Shown: positions 47,319 to 56,640, counted from the first letter of the stretch. The stretch: DNA of 64,000 bases from Kribbella solani (GCF_014205295.1 NZ_JACHNF010000001.1:5022001-5086000); one strand, 5' to 3'. Notes: generated by a model from the sequence alone, not told the origin. Numbers and translations are program-made.

Positions 47319-48298
47319 AGTGATGCCATTCGCCGCCGCCGGACCAGGGCGATGAACAACGGCGCACCCACCAACGCGGTGACAATTCCGACCTGCAACT
47401 CGGCCGGCCGTGCCGCGACGCGACCAACAACATCGGCAAGCAGCAGTACAGCCGGAGAAAGCACCATCGACCAAGGCAGAATCCACCGCTGATCCGGCCC
47501 GACAATCGTCCGCGCGACATGCGGTACGGCCAGACCGAGAAACCCGATCGGACCAGCGATAGCAGTCGCCGTACCGGCCAGCACAACCACCGCAAGACCG
47601 GCCAGCGACCGCACCAGCATCACCCGCGTACCGAGCGCGCGAGCCAGATCCTCGCCGAGCGCAAGCTGATTCAGCGATCGCCCCAGCATCAGCGCCAAAA
47701 AGGTGCCCACAGCAACAAATGGGACCGCTTGGGCGACGATCCCCTGGTCCGCGAGTGACAACGATCCGACCACCCAGAAGCGATACTCGTTCAACGTGGA
47801 CAGGTCGAGCAACGTCACCGCCGAGGTGATCGAGCCCAGCAACGCGGAGATCGCCGCGCCGGCCAGCGCGAGCTTCACCGGCGTCGTACCGCCGACCGCC
47901 CCGACCAGGTAGACGACCACGGTCGCCACCAGCGCGCCGCCCATCGCGAACCAGACGTAGCCATTCAGGCTGTGCACCCCGAACAGCCCGATCGCCGCGA
48001 CCACCGCCACCGCCGCGCCCGCGTTCACGCCGAGGATGCCCGGATCGGCGAGCGGATTCCGGGTGACGCCCTGCATCACCCCGCCCGACAGGCCCAGCGC
48101 GATGCCGACGAGCACCCCGGCCAGCGTGCGCGGCAGCCGCAAGTACCGGATCACCCGATCGGTGTCGCTGCCGCCGAACTCGGTCAGCGCCCGGTACACC
48201 TCACCGATCCCGATCCACCGGTTGCCGGCGCACAACGACAGCACCACGGCGACCCCGAGCACCGCGACGCAGAGGGCGAGACCGCCCGCTTTCTTCAC
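47315..48298 (-). CDS. FecCD-type ABC permease, corrinoid importer subunit 1
   Basis: A 327-residue permease with about ten helices. RYLRLPRTLAGVLVGIALGL, MQGVTRNPLADPGILGVNAG and GPIGFLGLAVPHVARTIVGP are FecCD/BtuC hallmarks. The GTG start at 48298 overlaps the binding-protein stop (GTGA). With the second permease it would form a heterodimer channel for a B12-like substrate delivered by the binding protein. Confidence 0.92.
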   Translation of the reverse strand: MKKAGGLALCVAVLGVAVVLSLCAGNRWIGIGEVYRALTEFGGSDTDRVIRYLRLPRTLAGVLVGIALGLSGGVMQGVTRNPLADPGILGVNAGAAVAVVAAIGLFGVHSLNGYVWFAMGGALVATVVVYLVGAVGGTTPVKLALAGAAISALLGSITSAVTLLDLSTLNEYRFWVVGSLSLADQGIVAQAVPFVAVGTFLALMLGRSLNQLALGEDLARALGTRVMLVRSLAGLAVVVLAGTATAIAGPIGFLGLAVPHVARTIVGPDQRWILPWSMVLSPAVLLLADVVGRVAARPAELQVGIVTALVGAPLFIALVRRRRMASL

Positions 48299-49317
48299 TT
48301 GACCAGGTCAGGATGCAGGATGTGTGCCAGGTTCTCGGTGGTGTACGCGCCCCGCACTCCGGCCGAGTGATTCGCGAACAGCCACGGGATCACGTGCCGG
48401 TTGCGTACCGCCTTGAGATTCGCGTACGCCGGGTTGGCCAGCAGCTTGTCCACATCGGGCTGCGACGACGCGGCCGTCATGGCTGCGTCGCAACACCCGC
48501 TGATCAGTACGTAGTCCGGATCGCGCTTGATGAACTCCTCAACGCTGATCTTCACGTTCCGCTTCGAAGTCAGGTCCGCGAACGCGTTCACGCCACCGGC
48601 CTGCCGGATCAGCACGGTACCGAAATCCGGTCCGCCGGAAACCGTCAGACCACCGCCTTCGAGCGCCGGCCGGATGATCGCGACGGTCGGCCGCGGCGCG
48701 TTCTTGACCGCGTTCCCGACCGCGGCGATCCGGCGCTGCTGGTCCGCGATCACGCTCTCGGCCCGGTCCTCGACGCCGAACAGCCGGCCGAGATCACGCA
48801 GGTCCGCGTACACGTTGTCCATCGAGACCGTCGCCGGGTCGATCGCCTCGTCGCCCTTGCCGTCCGCGGTCGGGCAGAGCGGGCTGAAGATCCAGGTACG
48901 TACGCCGAGGTCGGCCAGGCTCTTCCGGCTACCGAAACTCGAGTCGCTACCGCCCGCGCTGAACACGTCGTTGAACCCGGACAGCACGAAATCCGGGTTC
49001 TGACTGAGCAGTTCCTCACGACTCGGCAGGTTCTTGAAGTACTTCGCCTTCGCCTGCGCGGCGGCGTACTCCGGCAGCACCCGCGCATCGAGGTACGCCG
49101 TGCCGACCAGCCGATCGGAGATACCCAGCGCGTGCGCCATTTCGATGGCCGGCTGGTACGCGGCGAACACGCGCTTCGGTGGACCGTTGACGGTGACGTC
49201 GATCCCGCAGTTCTTCACGGTGATCGCGTCGGCGCGCGAGCCGGCCTCGGCGGCGGGACCACAGCCGGCCAGCAACGACAGGGACAGGACAGCGGCAACA
49301 ACGCGTACAACGGCCAT
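48295..49317 (-). CDS. Substrate-binding lipoprotein of a corrinoid ABC importer (BtuF-like)
   Basis: A 340-residue class III binding protein. The signal ends in a lipobox (LSLSLLAGC), so it would be anchored to the membrane by Cys. ADAITVKNCGIDVTVNGPPKRV and HALGISDRLVGTAY match the periplasmic-binding fold of the FecB/BtuF family, and the C-terminal domain has PDYVLISGCCDAAM. A cobalamin riboswitch 40 bp upstream indicates that the ligand is a corrinoid. ATG 49317 has GAGGAGCGG upstream. The operon continues with two permeases. Confidence 0.9.
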   Translation of the reverse strand: MAVVRVVAAVLSLSLLAGCGPAAEAGSRADAITVKNCGIDVTVNGPPKRVFAAYQPAIEMAHALGISDRLVGTAYLDARVLPEYAAAQAKAKYFKNLPSREELLSQNPDFVLSGFNDVFSAGGSDSSFGSRKSLADLGVRTWIFSPLCPTADGKGDEAIDPATVSMDNVYADLRDLGRLFGVEDRAESVIADQQRRIAAVGNAVKNAPRPTVAIIRPALEGGGLTVSGGPDFGTVLIRQAGGVNAFADLTSKRNVKISVEEFIKRDPDYVLISGCCDAAMTAASSQPDVDKLLANPAYANLKAVRNRHVIPWLFANHSAGVRGAYTTENLAHILHPDLVK

Positions 49318-49359
49318 GGCGGACCGCTCCTCCAGCACCTCGTGGACGGGTCAACGCCG

Positions 49360-49515
49360 TGGCCGGTCTCCTGGCTGACGGGTACCGCGTCCACCGGTCT
49401 GACCTTCCCAGCCGCACGCGGCCAGTGGTCCCCTCGCGGGTACGACTGATGCACATCCCGATCACAGTGGCGAGGGCCGCGCCGGTACCGCACCGGCTTC
49501 CCGTACACCACGGCG
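49360..49515 (-). ncRNA. Cobalamin riboswitch
   Basis: On the minus strand the conserved core is readable: GGGAAGCCGGTG near the 5' side, GCCACTGTGATCGGGATGTGC, GGGAAGGTCAGACC, and the B12 box AGCCAGGAGACC (49365-49376 on the plus strand as GGTCTCCTGGCT). It lies upstream of the binding-protein gene. Adenosylcobalamin binding is known to switch such leaders off, most likely by hiding the RBS here. Confidence 0.92.
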
Positions 49516-49580
49516 CCGCCACCCTAACACCCGCGATCCGGTCGCGGTGGGCATCGCGACGAACGTCTCAGCAGGGCAGC

Positions 49581-50552
49581 TCAGCGCGTGTACAGCGGCG
49601 ACATCGCGAGCGCGAACTGCGTCATCAGATCCGGATTGATCGCGCGGGCCGGCAGCGGGACCAGGTCGACCAGCTTGTCGTCACCGACCCGGATCGTGGT
49701 CCGCCCGGTGGCGGTGTCGACATACCCCTCGTCGCCGAGCGGTACGGACTGGGCCGTCGCCGCCGTGCGGATCGGAGCCATCAAGGCCTTGGCGTTCGGG
49801 GTCCGCCGGACCGTGCTGTACAGCACACTCGCCGAGTTCACCCAGCCGCAGACCGGGTCGCCGCTCAGGGTCTGCCCGTCCCGCCGGATCATCGCCGCGG
49901 CGCCCATCACCTTCTCGGCCGCGGCCGACCCGCGATCGCATTCCGGCCGCGTGATCCGCCACTCCGGCACCAACTGCCCCGGCTGCTGGAGCGCGACGTC
50001 CCGCGCGATCTCGACGTACTTCGCCGGCGTCGCCTTCGGCCCGGCGATCTTGTACAGCTTGCCGCCCAGCAAGAACACCACGAACGTACTGGTCCCGTAT
50101 CCACCTTCGCCCACGACGGCCGGCTTGGCCGGTTCGCCCTTGGTCGCAGCGTACGCCTTCTGGGTTGCCGCCAGGATCGCCTTTGTTGCCGGGAGCACCG
50201 AAGTCTCCACGTTCAGCACCGGCGGGTTCGGGCCGATGCCGAGCTCCAGCTGGCAGACGTCGTACGTCGGGATGCCGAAGTCGGCCGGCGGTGTCTTCGG
50301 CTGGACGGTCGCCACCGGTACGGCGAGGGTCGATCGCACCAGGGTCGCGTTCATACGTACGCACAACGTGTCGGCGGCCTTCGCGGACTCACTCGGCGTC
50401 GCCGACGGCGTTTGGGACGGTGTTTCCGAGTCCGGCGGCGTACTCACCGACACCAGCGGCGGCGCACTCGGCGCGTTCTCCGGCTTGAGCCCACCACAGC
50501 CGGCCAACAGTCCGGCAGCCAGCCCCGTGATCACTACCCGGCGGATACGCAT
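49581..50552 (-). CDS. Lipoprotein of unknown function with Ser/Thr/Pro linker
   Basis: A 323-residue exported protein. The signal RIRRVVITGLAAGLLAGCGG ends in a lipobox; a Pro/Ser/Thr-rich linker (residues 26-58) follows. The rest has Cys pairs (TLCVRMN, DVCQLELG, PECDRG, PVCGWV) that probably form disulfides outside the cell. I recognise no enzymatic domain. It resembles DUF3558-like actinobacterial lipoproteins in layout. It is transcribed alone, with the MFS gene 13 bp upstream on the same strand, so they may share a transcript. Confidence 0.7.
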   Translation of the reverse strand: MRIRRVVITGLAAGLLAGCGGLKPENAPSAPPLVSVSTPPDSETPSQTPSATPSESAKAADTLCVRMNATLVRSTLAVPVATVQPKTPPADFGIPTYDVCQLELGIGPNPPVLNVETSVLPATKAILAATQKAYAATKGEPAKPAVVGEGGYGTSTFVVFLLGGKLYKIAGPKATPAKYVEIARDVALQQPGQLVPEWRITRPECDRGSAAAEKVMGAAAMIRRDGQTLSGDPVCGWVNSASVLYSTVRRTPNAKALMAPIRTAATAQSVPLGDEGYVDTATGRTTIRVGDDKLVDLVPLPARAINPDLMTQFALAMSPLYTR

Positions 50553-50565
50553 GATGCCCCGAAGC

Positions 50566-51852
50566 CTAGCCCGCGGCGCGGAGTTGTCTTTCGCGGACGG
50601 CGTGTTCGTCGGTGCGGGCGTCGTAGCGCCAGAACTCGCGTAACCAGGCCGCGGTACCTAGTACGCCCACGACGCACAGCGCGCCGCCGCTGACGATCGC
50701 GGTCCGGACTGTGGTCAGGTCCGCGACCACGCCAGAGCGAGCCTGGCCGCCGAGCGGGCCGAGGGAGTAGCCGAGCATCTCGATCCCCGCCAGCCGGCCG
50801 CGCATCTCGTCCGGGATCGTCTGGTTCCAGATCACGGCACGGAACAGCCCCGACACCATGTCGGCCGCCCCGGCGACGGCGAAGAACGCGATCGCGAACC
50901 AGATGTTCGGGGCCAGCCCGGCGACCCCGACCGCCGCGCCCCAGCACATCGTCGCCAGGACCACCGCCCGGCCCTGATGGTGGACGTGCTTCGCCCAGCC
51001 ACTGGTCAGGCTGGCGCACATCGCCCCGACCGCCTCCGCGCTGTACAGCAGACCAAGCAGCTTCGGTTCCTTCAGTACCTCGGTCGCGAACGCCGGGAAC
51101 AGCACGATCGGCATCGCCAAGAACATCCCGACCATGTCCACCAGGTACGTCGCCAGCAGATCCTTGCGCCGGAACGCGTACGTGATCCCGCCACCGATCG
51201 CCCGCAGACTGGGCGCGGACGTCTGCTCACTCGGCCGGTACGAGCCGAGGCGGGCGTACAGCAGGGTCGCGAAGATGATGCCGACCAGCTCGACGCTGAA
51301 CGCCCAGGTCACGCCGACCGAACCGACCAGCACCCCACCTAGCGCCGGCCCGGCCAGCTGGCCGATCTGGGCGGTCAGGGAGCTCAGCGCGACCGCTGCC
51401 GGGATCTCCGCGTGCTTCACCACCCGCGGCAGCAGCGCGTCACGGCTCGGCCGCTGGAGTGACGACGCGATCGCGTTCAGTGCGCCACAGACGTAGATCA
51501 GCCAGATCTGTGGATTCGGCAGCAGGGTGTTGGCGACCATCAGCGCGGAGATGACCACCTGCGCCAGTCCGGTACCGACCAGGAGCTTCCGGCGTTCCAC
51601 ATGGTCCGCGAGCGCGCCGCCGTACAGGCCGAACACGACCAGTGGCGCGATCGTCACCAGACCCATCGCGCCGACCGCGAAGTTGGAGCCGGTCAGTTGG
51701 TACAGCTGGTACGGCAGGGCGACGTACCCGACCATGCCGCCGAGGAAGAACACCGAGCCGGACACCAGCAGAATGCGGAAATCCCGCGAGCCACGCCACG
51801 GGGTCAGATCCACCCGCAGCCGGGAAAAGCGGGTCCGGAGACTTAGAGCCAC
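50566..51852 (-). CDS. MFS transporter, EntS/macrolide-efflux type
   Basis: A 428-residue membrane protein with 12 helices. RDFRILLVSGSVFFLGGMVG, GLYGGALADHVERRKLL (loop 2-3) and SRDALLPRVVKHAEIPAAVAL are typical of the EntS/MefA group. It probably exports a small molecule. The GTG at 51852 gives the expected N terminus; no strong RBS is seen. The lipoprotein gene follows after 13 bp. Confidence 0.88.
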   Translation of the reverse strand: MALSLRTRFSRLRVDLTPWRGSRDFRILLVSGSVFFLGGMVGYVALPYQLYQLTGSNFAVGAMGLVTIAPLVVFGLYGGALADHVERRKLLVGTGLAQVVISALMVANTLLPNPQIWLIYVCGALNAIASSLQRPSRDALLPRVVKHAEIPAAVALSSLTAQIGQLAGPALGGVLVGSVGVTWAFSVELVGIIFATLLYARLGSYRPSEQTSAPSLRAIGGGITYAFRRKDLLATYLVDMVGMFLAMPIVLFPAFATEVLKEPKLLGLLYSAEAVGAMCASLTSGWAKHVHHQGRAVVLATMCWGAAVGVAGLAPNIWFAIAFFAVAGAADMVSGLFRAVIWNQTIPDEMRGRLAGIEMLGYSLGPLGGQARSGVVADLTTVRTAIVSGGALCVVGVLGTAAWLREFWRYDARTDEHAVRERQLRAAG

Positions 51853-52052
51853 CTGAGTATGGTGACAGCACCGAGCGGCCTGGACGAACCTGTTTTCAGG
51901 CAACCATTTCCACCTGCGCCGAAAGGGTCGCGGCAGACCCGGGAGCTGACCCCCGGCGTCCTACCGTTGGAACCGATTGGTTGCCCAGGGCGTCAATCGG
52001 CCCGGAGATCCGGCCGGACCTCCAGATGCATTGTGAAGACGAAAGGACCCGC

Positions 52053-52883
52053 ATGATCTCGATCAAGTCGGTCGGTTCCCGGCTGCTCGGCACGCTCGTC
52101 GCGGGCGCTGCCGCCGGTACCACCCTGCTTGTTCCGTCCGCCGCGCAGGCAGCGGGCACGGCGGCAACGACCGCGACGGCGACGACCGCCGGAACCGCCA
52201 CGACCGCGGTGACCCGCGCGGCCGCCGTGTCGGACGTGCTGCTGCCCGGGCAGTACCTGAAGCCCGGCCAGTACCGGCGGTCCAAGAACGGCAGCTACGC
52301 GCTGGTCATGCAGGCCGACGGCAACGCGGTACTGATCAAGGGCCGGACCCCGATCTGGGCGACGATGACGAACCGCAAGGCCTCGACGCTGATCATGCAG
52401 CGGGACGGCAACCTGGTCGTCATCTCCGGCCGGACCCCGGTCTGGGCCAGCGGCACCAACGGCAGCAACGGCGCCCACCTCGAGGTCCAGAACGACTCGA
52501 ACCTGGTCATCTACAACACCCGGCACAAGGCGGCCTGGAGCCGGTACATGATCATGGTCACGCTCGGCTCCGGGCGGAACCTGACCTGGCCGAACGCGCT
52601 GTACTCGCACAACCGGATCTACCGGCTGCAGCTGCAGTCCGACGGCAACGCGGTGATCGTGAAGAACGGCCGGACGCCGATCTGGAGCACCAAGACGATC
52701 AGCAAGGGCGGGTACGCGACCATGCAGACCGACGGCAACTTCGTCGTGTACAGCGCGGCGAAGCGGCCGCTCTGGGCCACCAAGACCGTCCGCCACGGCG
52801 CCGTCCTGCAGATGCAGGACGACGGCAACCTGGTGGTCGTCTACGGCCGCACCCCAATCTGGGCCAGCAACACCGGCCGCTGA
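52053..52883 (+). CDS. Secreted B-type (GNA-like) lectin with six repeats
   Basis: A 276-residue exported protein. The signal peptide ends near AAQAAG, followed by a Thr/Ala-rich linker. Then six sugar-binding motifs follow: MQADGNAVLI, MQRDGNLVVI, VQNDSNLVIY, LQSDGNAVIV, MQTDGNFVVY, MQDDGNLVVV, each fitting the mannose-binding consensus QxDxNxVxY to a varying degree, and each followed by xxRxPxWA. Bulb-type lectins bind alpha-mannose; a role in surface or environmental glycan binding is likely. AAAGGA lies before ATG 52053. No enzyme domain is attached. Confidence 0.88.
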   Translation: MISIKSVGSRLLGTLVAGAAAGTTLLVPSAAQAAGTAATTATATTAGTATTAVTRAAAVSDVLLPGQYLKPGQYRRSKNGSYALVMQADGNAVLIKGRTPIWATMTNRKASTLIMQRDGNLVVISGRTPVWASGTNGSNGAHLEVQNDSNLVIYNTRHKAAWSRYMIMVTLGSGRNLTWPNALYSHNRIYRLQLQSDGNAVIVKNGRTPIWSTKTISKGGYATMQTDGNFVVYSAAKRPLWATKTVRHGAVLQMQDDGNLVVVYGRTPIWASNTGR

Positions 52884-52922
52884 TCCCACCAGCGCTGATC
52901 CACCAGCGCGTGGCCACAAGCT

Positions 52923-52957
52923 GAGCCGCGGCGACCCAGGCGGGGGCGCCGCGGCTC
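52923..52957. terminator. Terminator hairpin after the lectin gene
   Basis: GAGCCGCGGCG (52923-52933) and CGCCGCGGCTC (52947-52957) form a perfect 11-bp stem with a 13-base loop. It lies between convergent genes and may serve both. Confidence 0.8.
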
Positions 52958-52959
52958 AC

Positions 52960-53301
52960 TCACGTCAGTGGCAGTAGGGCGCTCAGGTCGGTTCGTTCGC
53001 CGCTGGCGCGGAGTTTGCCGGTGGCGCGGGCCTCCGCCCAGGTCGTACGGCCGAGGGCGACCGAGATCCACAGCTCCGGCGGCAGTTCGATCACCGCACC
53101 GGGCGTACCACGGGTGTGCCGCGGTCCCTCGATGCACTGCACCGCGCCGTACGGCGGGACGCGTACCTCGACCGCATGTCCTGGTGCCTTCGCGACCAGG
53201 ATCTTCAGCAACTCCTTCGTCAACAGCTTCAGGTCGGCGCGATCCGCCGTACCGTTGTCGTAACGCTGCAAGGCCTGCTGAAGGGGAACGGGCATCTCCA
53301 C
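52960..53301 (-). CDS. Sterol carrier (SCP2-like) family protein
   Basis: About 113 residues of a small alpha/beta protein: LQRYDNGTADRADLKLLTKEL, GHAVEVRVPPYGAVQCIEG, GAVIELPPELWISVALGRTTWAEARATGKL. The last segment is the actinobacterial sterol-carrier pattern (LxxGxxxWxxAxxxGxLxxSG). Ligand and role are unknown. GTG 53301 is the first usable start; the homology seems to begin somewhat earlier, so the start is uncertain. Confidence 0.8.
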   Translation of the reverse strand: MEMPVPLQQALQRYDNGTADRADLKLLTKELLKILVAKAPGHAVEVRVPPYGAVQCIEGPRHTRGTPGAVIELPPELWISVALGRTTWAEARATGKLRASGERTDLSALLPLT

Positions 53302-53383
53302 GACGTGCCAGCGTACGCGGCAGTTTGCGATGACGCCCCTCTCGTCGGCGATAATCGGGCGGGACAGAGGAAGCGAGGTCGGG

Positions 53384-54010
53384 ATGCTCACGCCCAGGCA
53401 CCAGGCGCTGCTGATGACGCTGGCGGGAATGACCGTCGGCGTGGCCGTGTTCGGCGCGGTGCTCGCCATCAACGGCGGCAACCCGTTCGCCGCCGAGCCG
53501 CAGGTGGGGGTCGTGACTCCGGTTCCCTCGGGTCCGCCGTCGCGCACCGACGGTCTCCAGGCCGACGGCCTGCGGTACGCGGTGCAGAACTTCGGCACCG
53601 ACAACGACCCGGTGTCCGCGGAGGTGCCGACGGGCTGGAAGAGCTCTCAGGACGGCACCCGGCCCAAGTTCGTCGACCCGACCGGCGTGTGGCAGATCCG
53701 GTTCGACACGCGCGGCAGCAACCAGACGCCGGATCAGCTCGTGGTCAGCCGGGAGCGCAGTATCGACGAGCGCGAGCTGAAGGTGATGAGCCGCGACGAC
53801 GGCCTGCTGGTCTACACGTACGTCGACCAGAACCGTGGTCCGCGGATGGGCCTGTCCCGCTGGATCTCCACCGACCAGGGCCAGTCCACCGCGGTCGAGA
53901 TCACCGTCGGCGGCCGCCCGCAGGACGAGGCCGGCCTGCGCGCCATCCTGCAGCACGCGACCGACACCCTCAAGGTCCCCGTCTCCGGGAACGACAACCG
54001 CCCGAACTGA
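53384..54010 (+). CDS. Membrane-anchored protein of unknown function
   Basis: A 208-residue protein with a single N-terminal helix (LLMTLAGMTVGVAVFGAVLA) and an outside domain that contains VPTGWKSSQDGTRPKFVDPTG then GVWQIRFDTRG, and later SRWISTDQGQSTAVEITVGG. This resembles the small beta-rich domains of actinobacterial kinase-associated or lipoprotein families (similar in layout to the outer part of the kinase at 31143), but I give no function. GAGG lies before ATG 53384. Confidence 0.7.
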   Translation: MLTPRHQALLMTLAGMTVGVAVFGAVLAINGGNPFAAEPQVGVVTPVPSGPPSRTDGLQADGLRYAVQNFGTDNDPVSAEVPTGWKSSQDGTRPKFVDPTGVWQIRFDTRGSNQTPDQLVVSRERSIDERELKVMSRDDGLLVYTYVDQNRGPRMGLSRWISTDQGQSTAVEITVGGRPQDEAGLRAILQHATDTLKVPVSGNDNRPN

Positions 54011-54032
54011 GCTGGCTTTCCCAGCCGTCAGG

Positions 54033-55574
54033 TCAGCATTTGATGTCGGCGGCCGGCGTGTTGCCCTGGGCGAGATAGCTCTCGACCACGTTCTTCACGC
54101 AGGCGTTCCCGGACAGGTACGCGGTATGGCCGTCGCCGTCGCGGGTGACGAGGATACCGTTTTCCAGCTGATGCGCCAGGCCGACCGCCCACGCGTACGG
54201 GGTGGCCGGGTCGCGGGTGGTTCCGAGTACCAGGATCGGCTTCGAGCCGGCCGCGACGATCTTGTGCGGGGTGTTGTCCGGCTTCACCGGCCAGTTCATG
54301 CACGACACCGACGACCAGGCCAGGAACGGGCCGAACCGCGGTGACGCCGCGGTGAACTTCGGCAACTCCGCCTGCAACTGCGGGATCGAGGTGACATCGG
54401 GGTGATCGAGACAGTTCACCGCGATGATCGCTTCGTTCGAGTTGTCCGCGTACCCGGTCGGCTGCCGATCGGTGTACTCGTCGGCGAGCGCGAGCAACCG
54501 GGCACCGTTCCCGGCCAGACCGTCCGCGACCGCGTCCTCGAGCCGCGGCCAGAAATCCTTCAGGTACAGCGGGTAGATCAGTCCGAGCACGACCAGCGCC
54601 TGCGTGACCTTGCGGTTTCCGTTGCCCGGCAGCGGGTTGGCGTCGCTGTCCTTGACCAACTGGTCGACCTTGGCGAGTACCTCGCTCTTCGTACTGCCGA
54701 GCTTGCAGGACCGCTGCGCGCAGTCCTCGGCGAAGGCGTCCAGCGCCCGGTCGAAGCCCTGCGCCTGCGCCATTCCCATCTGCGCCGAGGTCAGCGACGG
54801 ATCGACGGCGCCGTCCAGGACCATCCGGCCGACGTTCTTCGGGAACAGTTCGGCGTACGTGGCACCGAGGTACGTGCCGTAGGACATGCCCAGGTAGTTG
54901 AGCTGCGGGTCGCCGACGATGCCACGCAGTACGTCCAGGTCGCGCGCGGTGTCCTTCGTGGACACGTGCGGGAGCAGCCGGCCGGAGCGCTTCTCGCAGC
55001 CGGACGCGAAGATCTTCGCCTGCTTGTCCAGATCGGTGATCTCGGCCGCGTCGTCCGGTGTCGGGTCGGTGGCGATCATCGTGTCCAGCTGTCCGGTGTC
55101 CAGGCACTTCACCGGCGTGGACTCGCCGACGCCGCGCGGATCCCAGCCGACGATGTCGAACTTCCGCAACAACGGCGTGCCGAACAGCATCGGCGCCTGC
55201 TGAGCGAGTTGCTGACCCGACGCGCCCGGTCCACCCGGGTTGACGAAGAGCGTGCCGATCCGGCCGCCGCGATCCTTGGCGAGTACCTTCCGGGCCCGCA
55301 GCTCGATCGTCTCGCCGGTCGGCTTGGTGTAGTCGAGCGGGACCTCGATGGTCGTACACAGCTGGTTCGTGCCGCAGCGCTCCCAGTCCAGTTTCTGCTG
55401 GTAGAACTTCGCCAGCCCGGTTGGGATCGGCCCCGCGGGACCACTCGGCGGGTTACTTCCGATGCCCGGCGCCGTACTCCCACCGCCGGCGTTCTGCGCG
55501 CGACTGGCTACGCCACACCCACTCACCAGTACCGCGAGAACTGCCACCAGCACGATCGGCCTGCGGACATTCAC
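54033..55574 (-). CDS. Secreted alpha/beta hydrolase, tripeptidyl aminopeptidase (TAP) family
   Basis: A 513-residue exported lipoprotein (lipobox LAVLVSGCGV). The nucleophile is Ser in NYLGMSYGTYLG (near residue 240), the Asp lies in LGTTRDPATPY and the His in DGDGHTAYL near the end, completing the triad. The SCO/TAP C-terminal domain is present. These enzymes release tripeptides from N termini of extracellular proteins. It overlaps the ricT-like gene by four bases (ATGA), so they share a transcript. Length is normal. Confidence 0.93.
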   Translation of the reverse strand: MNVRRPIVLVAVLAVLVSGCGVASRAQNAGGGSTAPGIGSNPPSGPAGPIPTGLAKFYQQKLDWERCGTNQLCTTIEVPLDYTKPTGETIELRARKVLAKDRGGRIGTLFVNPGGPGASGQQLAQQAPMLFGTPLLRKFDIVGWDPRGVGESTPVKCLDTGQLDTMIATDPTPDDAAEITDLDKQAKIFASGCEKRSGRLLPHVSTKDTARDLDVLRGIVGDPQLNYLGMSYGTYLGATYAELFPKNVGRMVLDGAVDPSLTSAQMGMAQAQGFDRALDAFAEDCAQRSCKLGSTKSEVLAKVDQLVKDSDANPLPGNGNRKVTQALVVLGLIYPLYLKDFWPRLEDAVADGLAGNGARLLALADEYTDRQPTGYADNSNEAIIAVNCLDHPDVTSIPQLQAELPKFTAASPRFGPFLAWSSVSCMNWPVKPDNTPHKIVAAGSKPILVLGTTRDPATPYAWAVGLAHQLENGILVTRDGDGHTAYLSGNACVKNVVESYLAQGNTPAADIKC

Positions 55575-56629
55575 TGCGTACTTTCTCCCTCGTCGTCGTG
55601 ATGCAGCCGACGCCGCCGCCGCGGCTTCCGAACCCGCCGCTCGGCCCGCGACTCACCCACCGTGTCCACGCCGTCCACGCCGTCCACGCCCTGCTCAACC
55701 CGCTCGCCCTGCTCAGCCTGCTCGGTGCGGTTGGTCGGGTCGGCGGGTGGTGCTGTTGGTGGTTCGGTTGGTGGTTCTGGTGCGGCGTCCGGGGTTGTCG
55801 TGCTCGATGCCTCGTACTGCTGCCGCGGCGAGCACACGTCCGCGCGGCTGCAGGCGCACCGCCGGCCTGAAGCCGCCAGCCGTACGACCACGGTGTCGCT
55901 CGGTACGTTGTGCCCGACCACCACTCCATCACCCGCGGGGGTCTCCACCGCGCTCCCGACCGCCGGAGCCTTCGCGTTGAACTCCTGGTACAGCGGGTGC
56001 TCGTACTTCAGGCAGCACATCAGCCGCCCGCACGCGCCGGAGATCTTCAACGGGTTCAGCGGCAGGTCCTGGTCCTTCGCCATCCGTACGCTGACCGGCT
56101 CGAAGTCCTTCAGGAACGTCGCGCAACACAGGTCCCGCCCGCACGGCCCGATCCCGCCCTGCAGCCGGGCCTCGTCGCGGGCGCCGACCTGCCGGAGCTC
56201 GATCCGGGCCCGCAACGCCCGGGCCAGATCGCGTACGAGTTCACGGAAATCGACTCGGTGCGGCGCGGAGAAGTACACGATCACCAGCTGGTCGATGTCC
56301 GGGCGCCGGTCGACGAAGTCGATCCCGACCACCTTCATCGGCAACCCGTGCTGGCGGATCGTACGTTTGGCGATCACCCGCGCGTCGGCCCGACGCTGCC
56401 GGTTCTGCTCATCACGATCCAGATCGGCCGCCGAGGCGATCCCCGCGCAGGCGGGCAGTCCGCCGATCTCCTCGGTCACATACTGCGGCGCCCAGACACA
56501 CTCCGCGACCTCAGGCCCGTCGTCGGTAGGCACCAGCACCTTGTCCCCCACCCGAGGCCGAAACTCACCCGGATCAAGGTAGTAAAGCCGCCCATACCGC
56601 TCGAACGACACCGCCATCACCATACCCAC
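55571..56629 (-). CDS. ricT: RicT/PSP1 family protein
   Basis: A 352-residue protein of the PSP1 family (stage 0 sporulation YaaT/RicT). RYGRLYYLDPGEF opens it, and the two cysteine clusters GPCGRDLCC and GACGRLMCC in the centre match the iron-sulfur ligands known from RicT. VKVVGIDFVDRRPDIDQLVI and EARLQGGIGPCG are typical. The C-terminal 80 residues are low complexity (Pro/Thr/Glu, then VDGVDGVDTV and an Arg/Lys-rich end). In Bacillus the RicAFT complex helps mRNA processing; here no partners are adjacent. GTG 56629 follows TAGGCT by six bases, so the message may be leaderless. Confidence 0.9.
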   Translation of the reverse strand: MGMVMAVSFERYGRLYYLDPGEFRPRVGDKVLVPTDDGPEVAECVWAPQYVTEEIGGLPACAGIASAADLDRDEQNRQRRADARVIAKRTIRQHGLPMKVVGIDFVDRRPDIDQLVIVYFSAPHRVDFRELVRDLARALRARIELRQVGARDEARLQGGIGPCGRDLCCATFLKDFEPVSVRMAKDQDLPLNPLKISGACGRLMCCLKYEHPLYQEFNAKAPAVGSAVETPAGDGVVVGHNVPSDTVVVRLAASGRRCACSRADVCSPRQQYEASSTTTPDAAPEPPTEPPTAPPADPTNRTEQAEQGERVEQGVDGVDGVDTVGESRAERRVRKPRRRRRLHHDDEGESTQ

Positions 56630-56640
56630 CGCGCCAGCCT

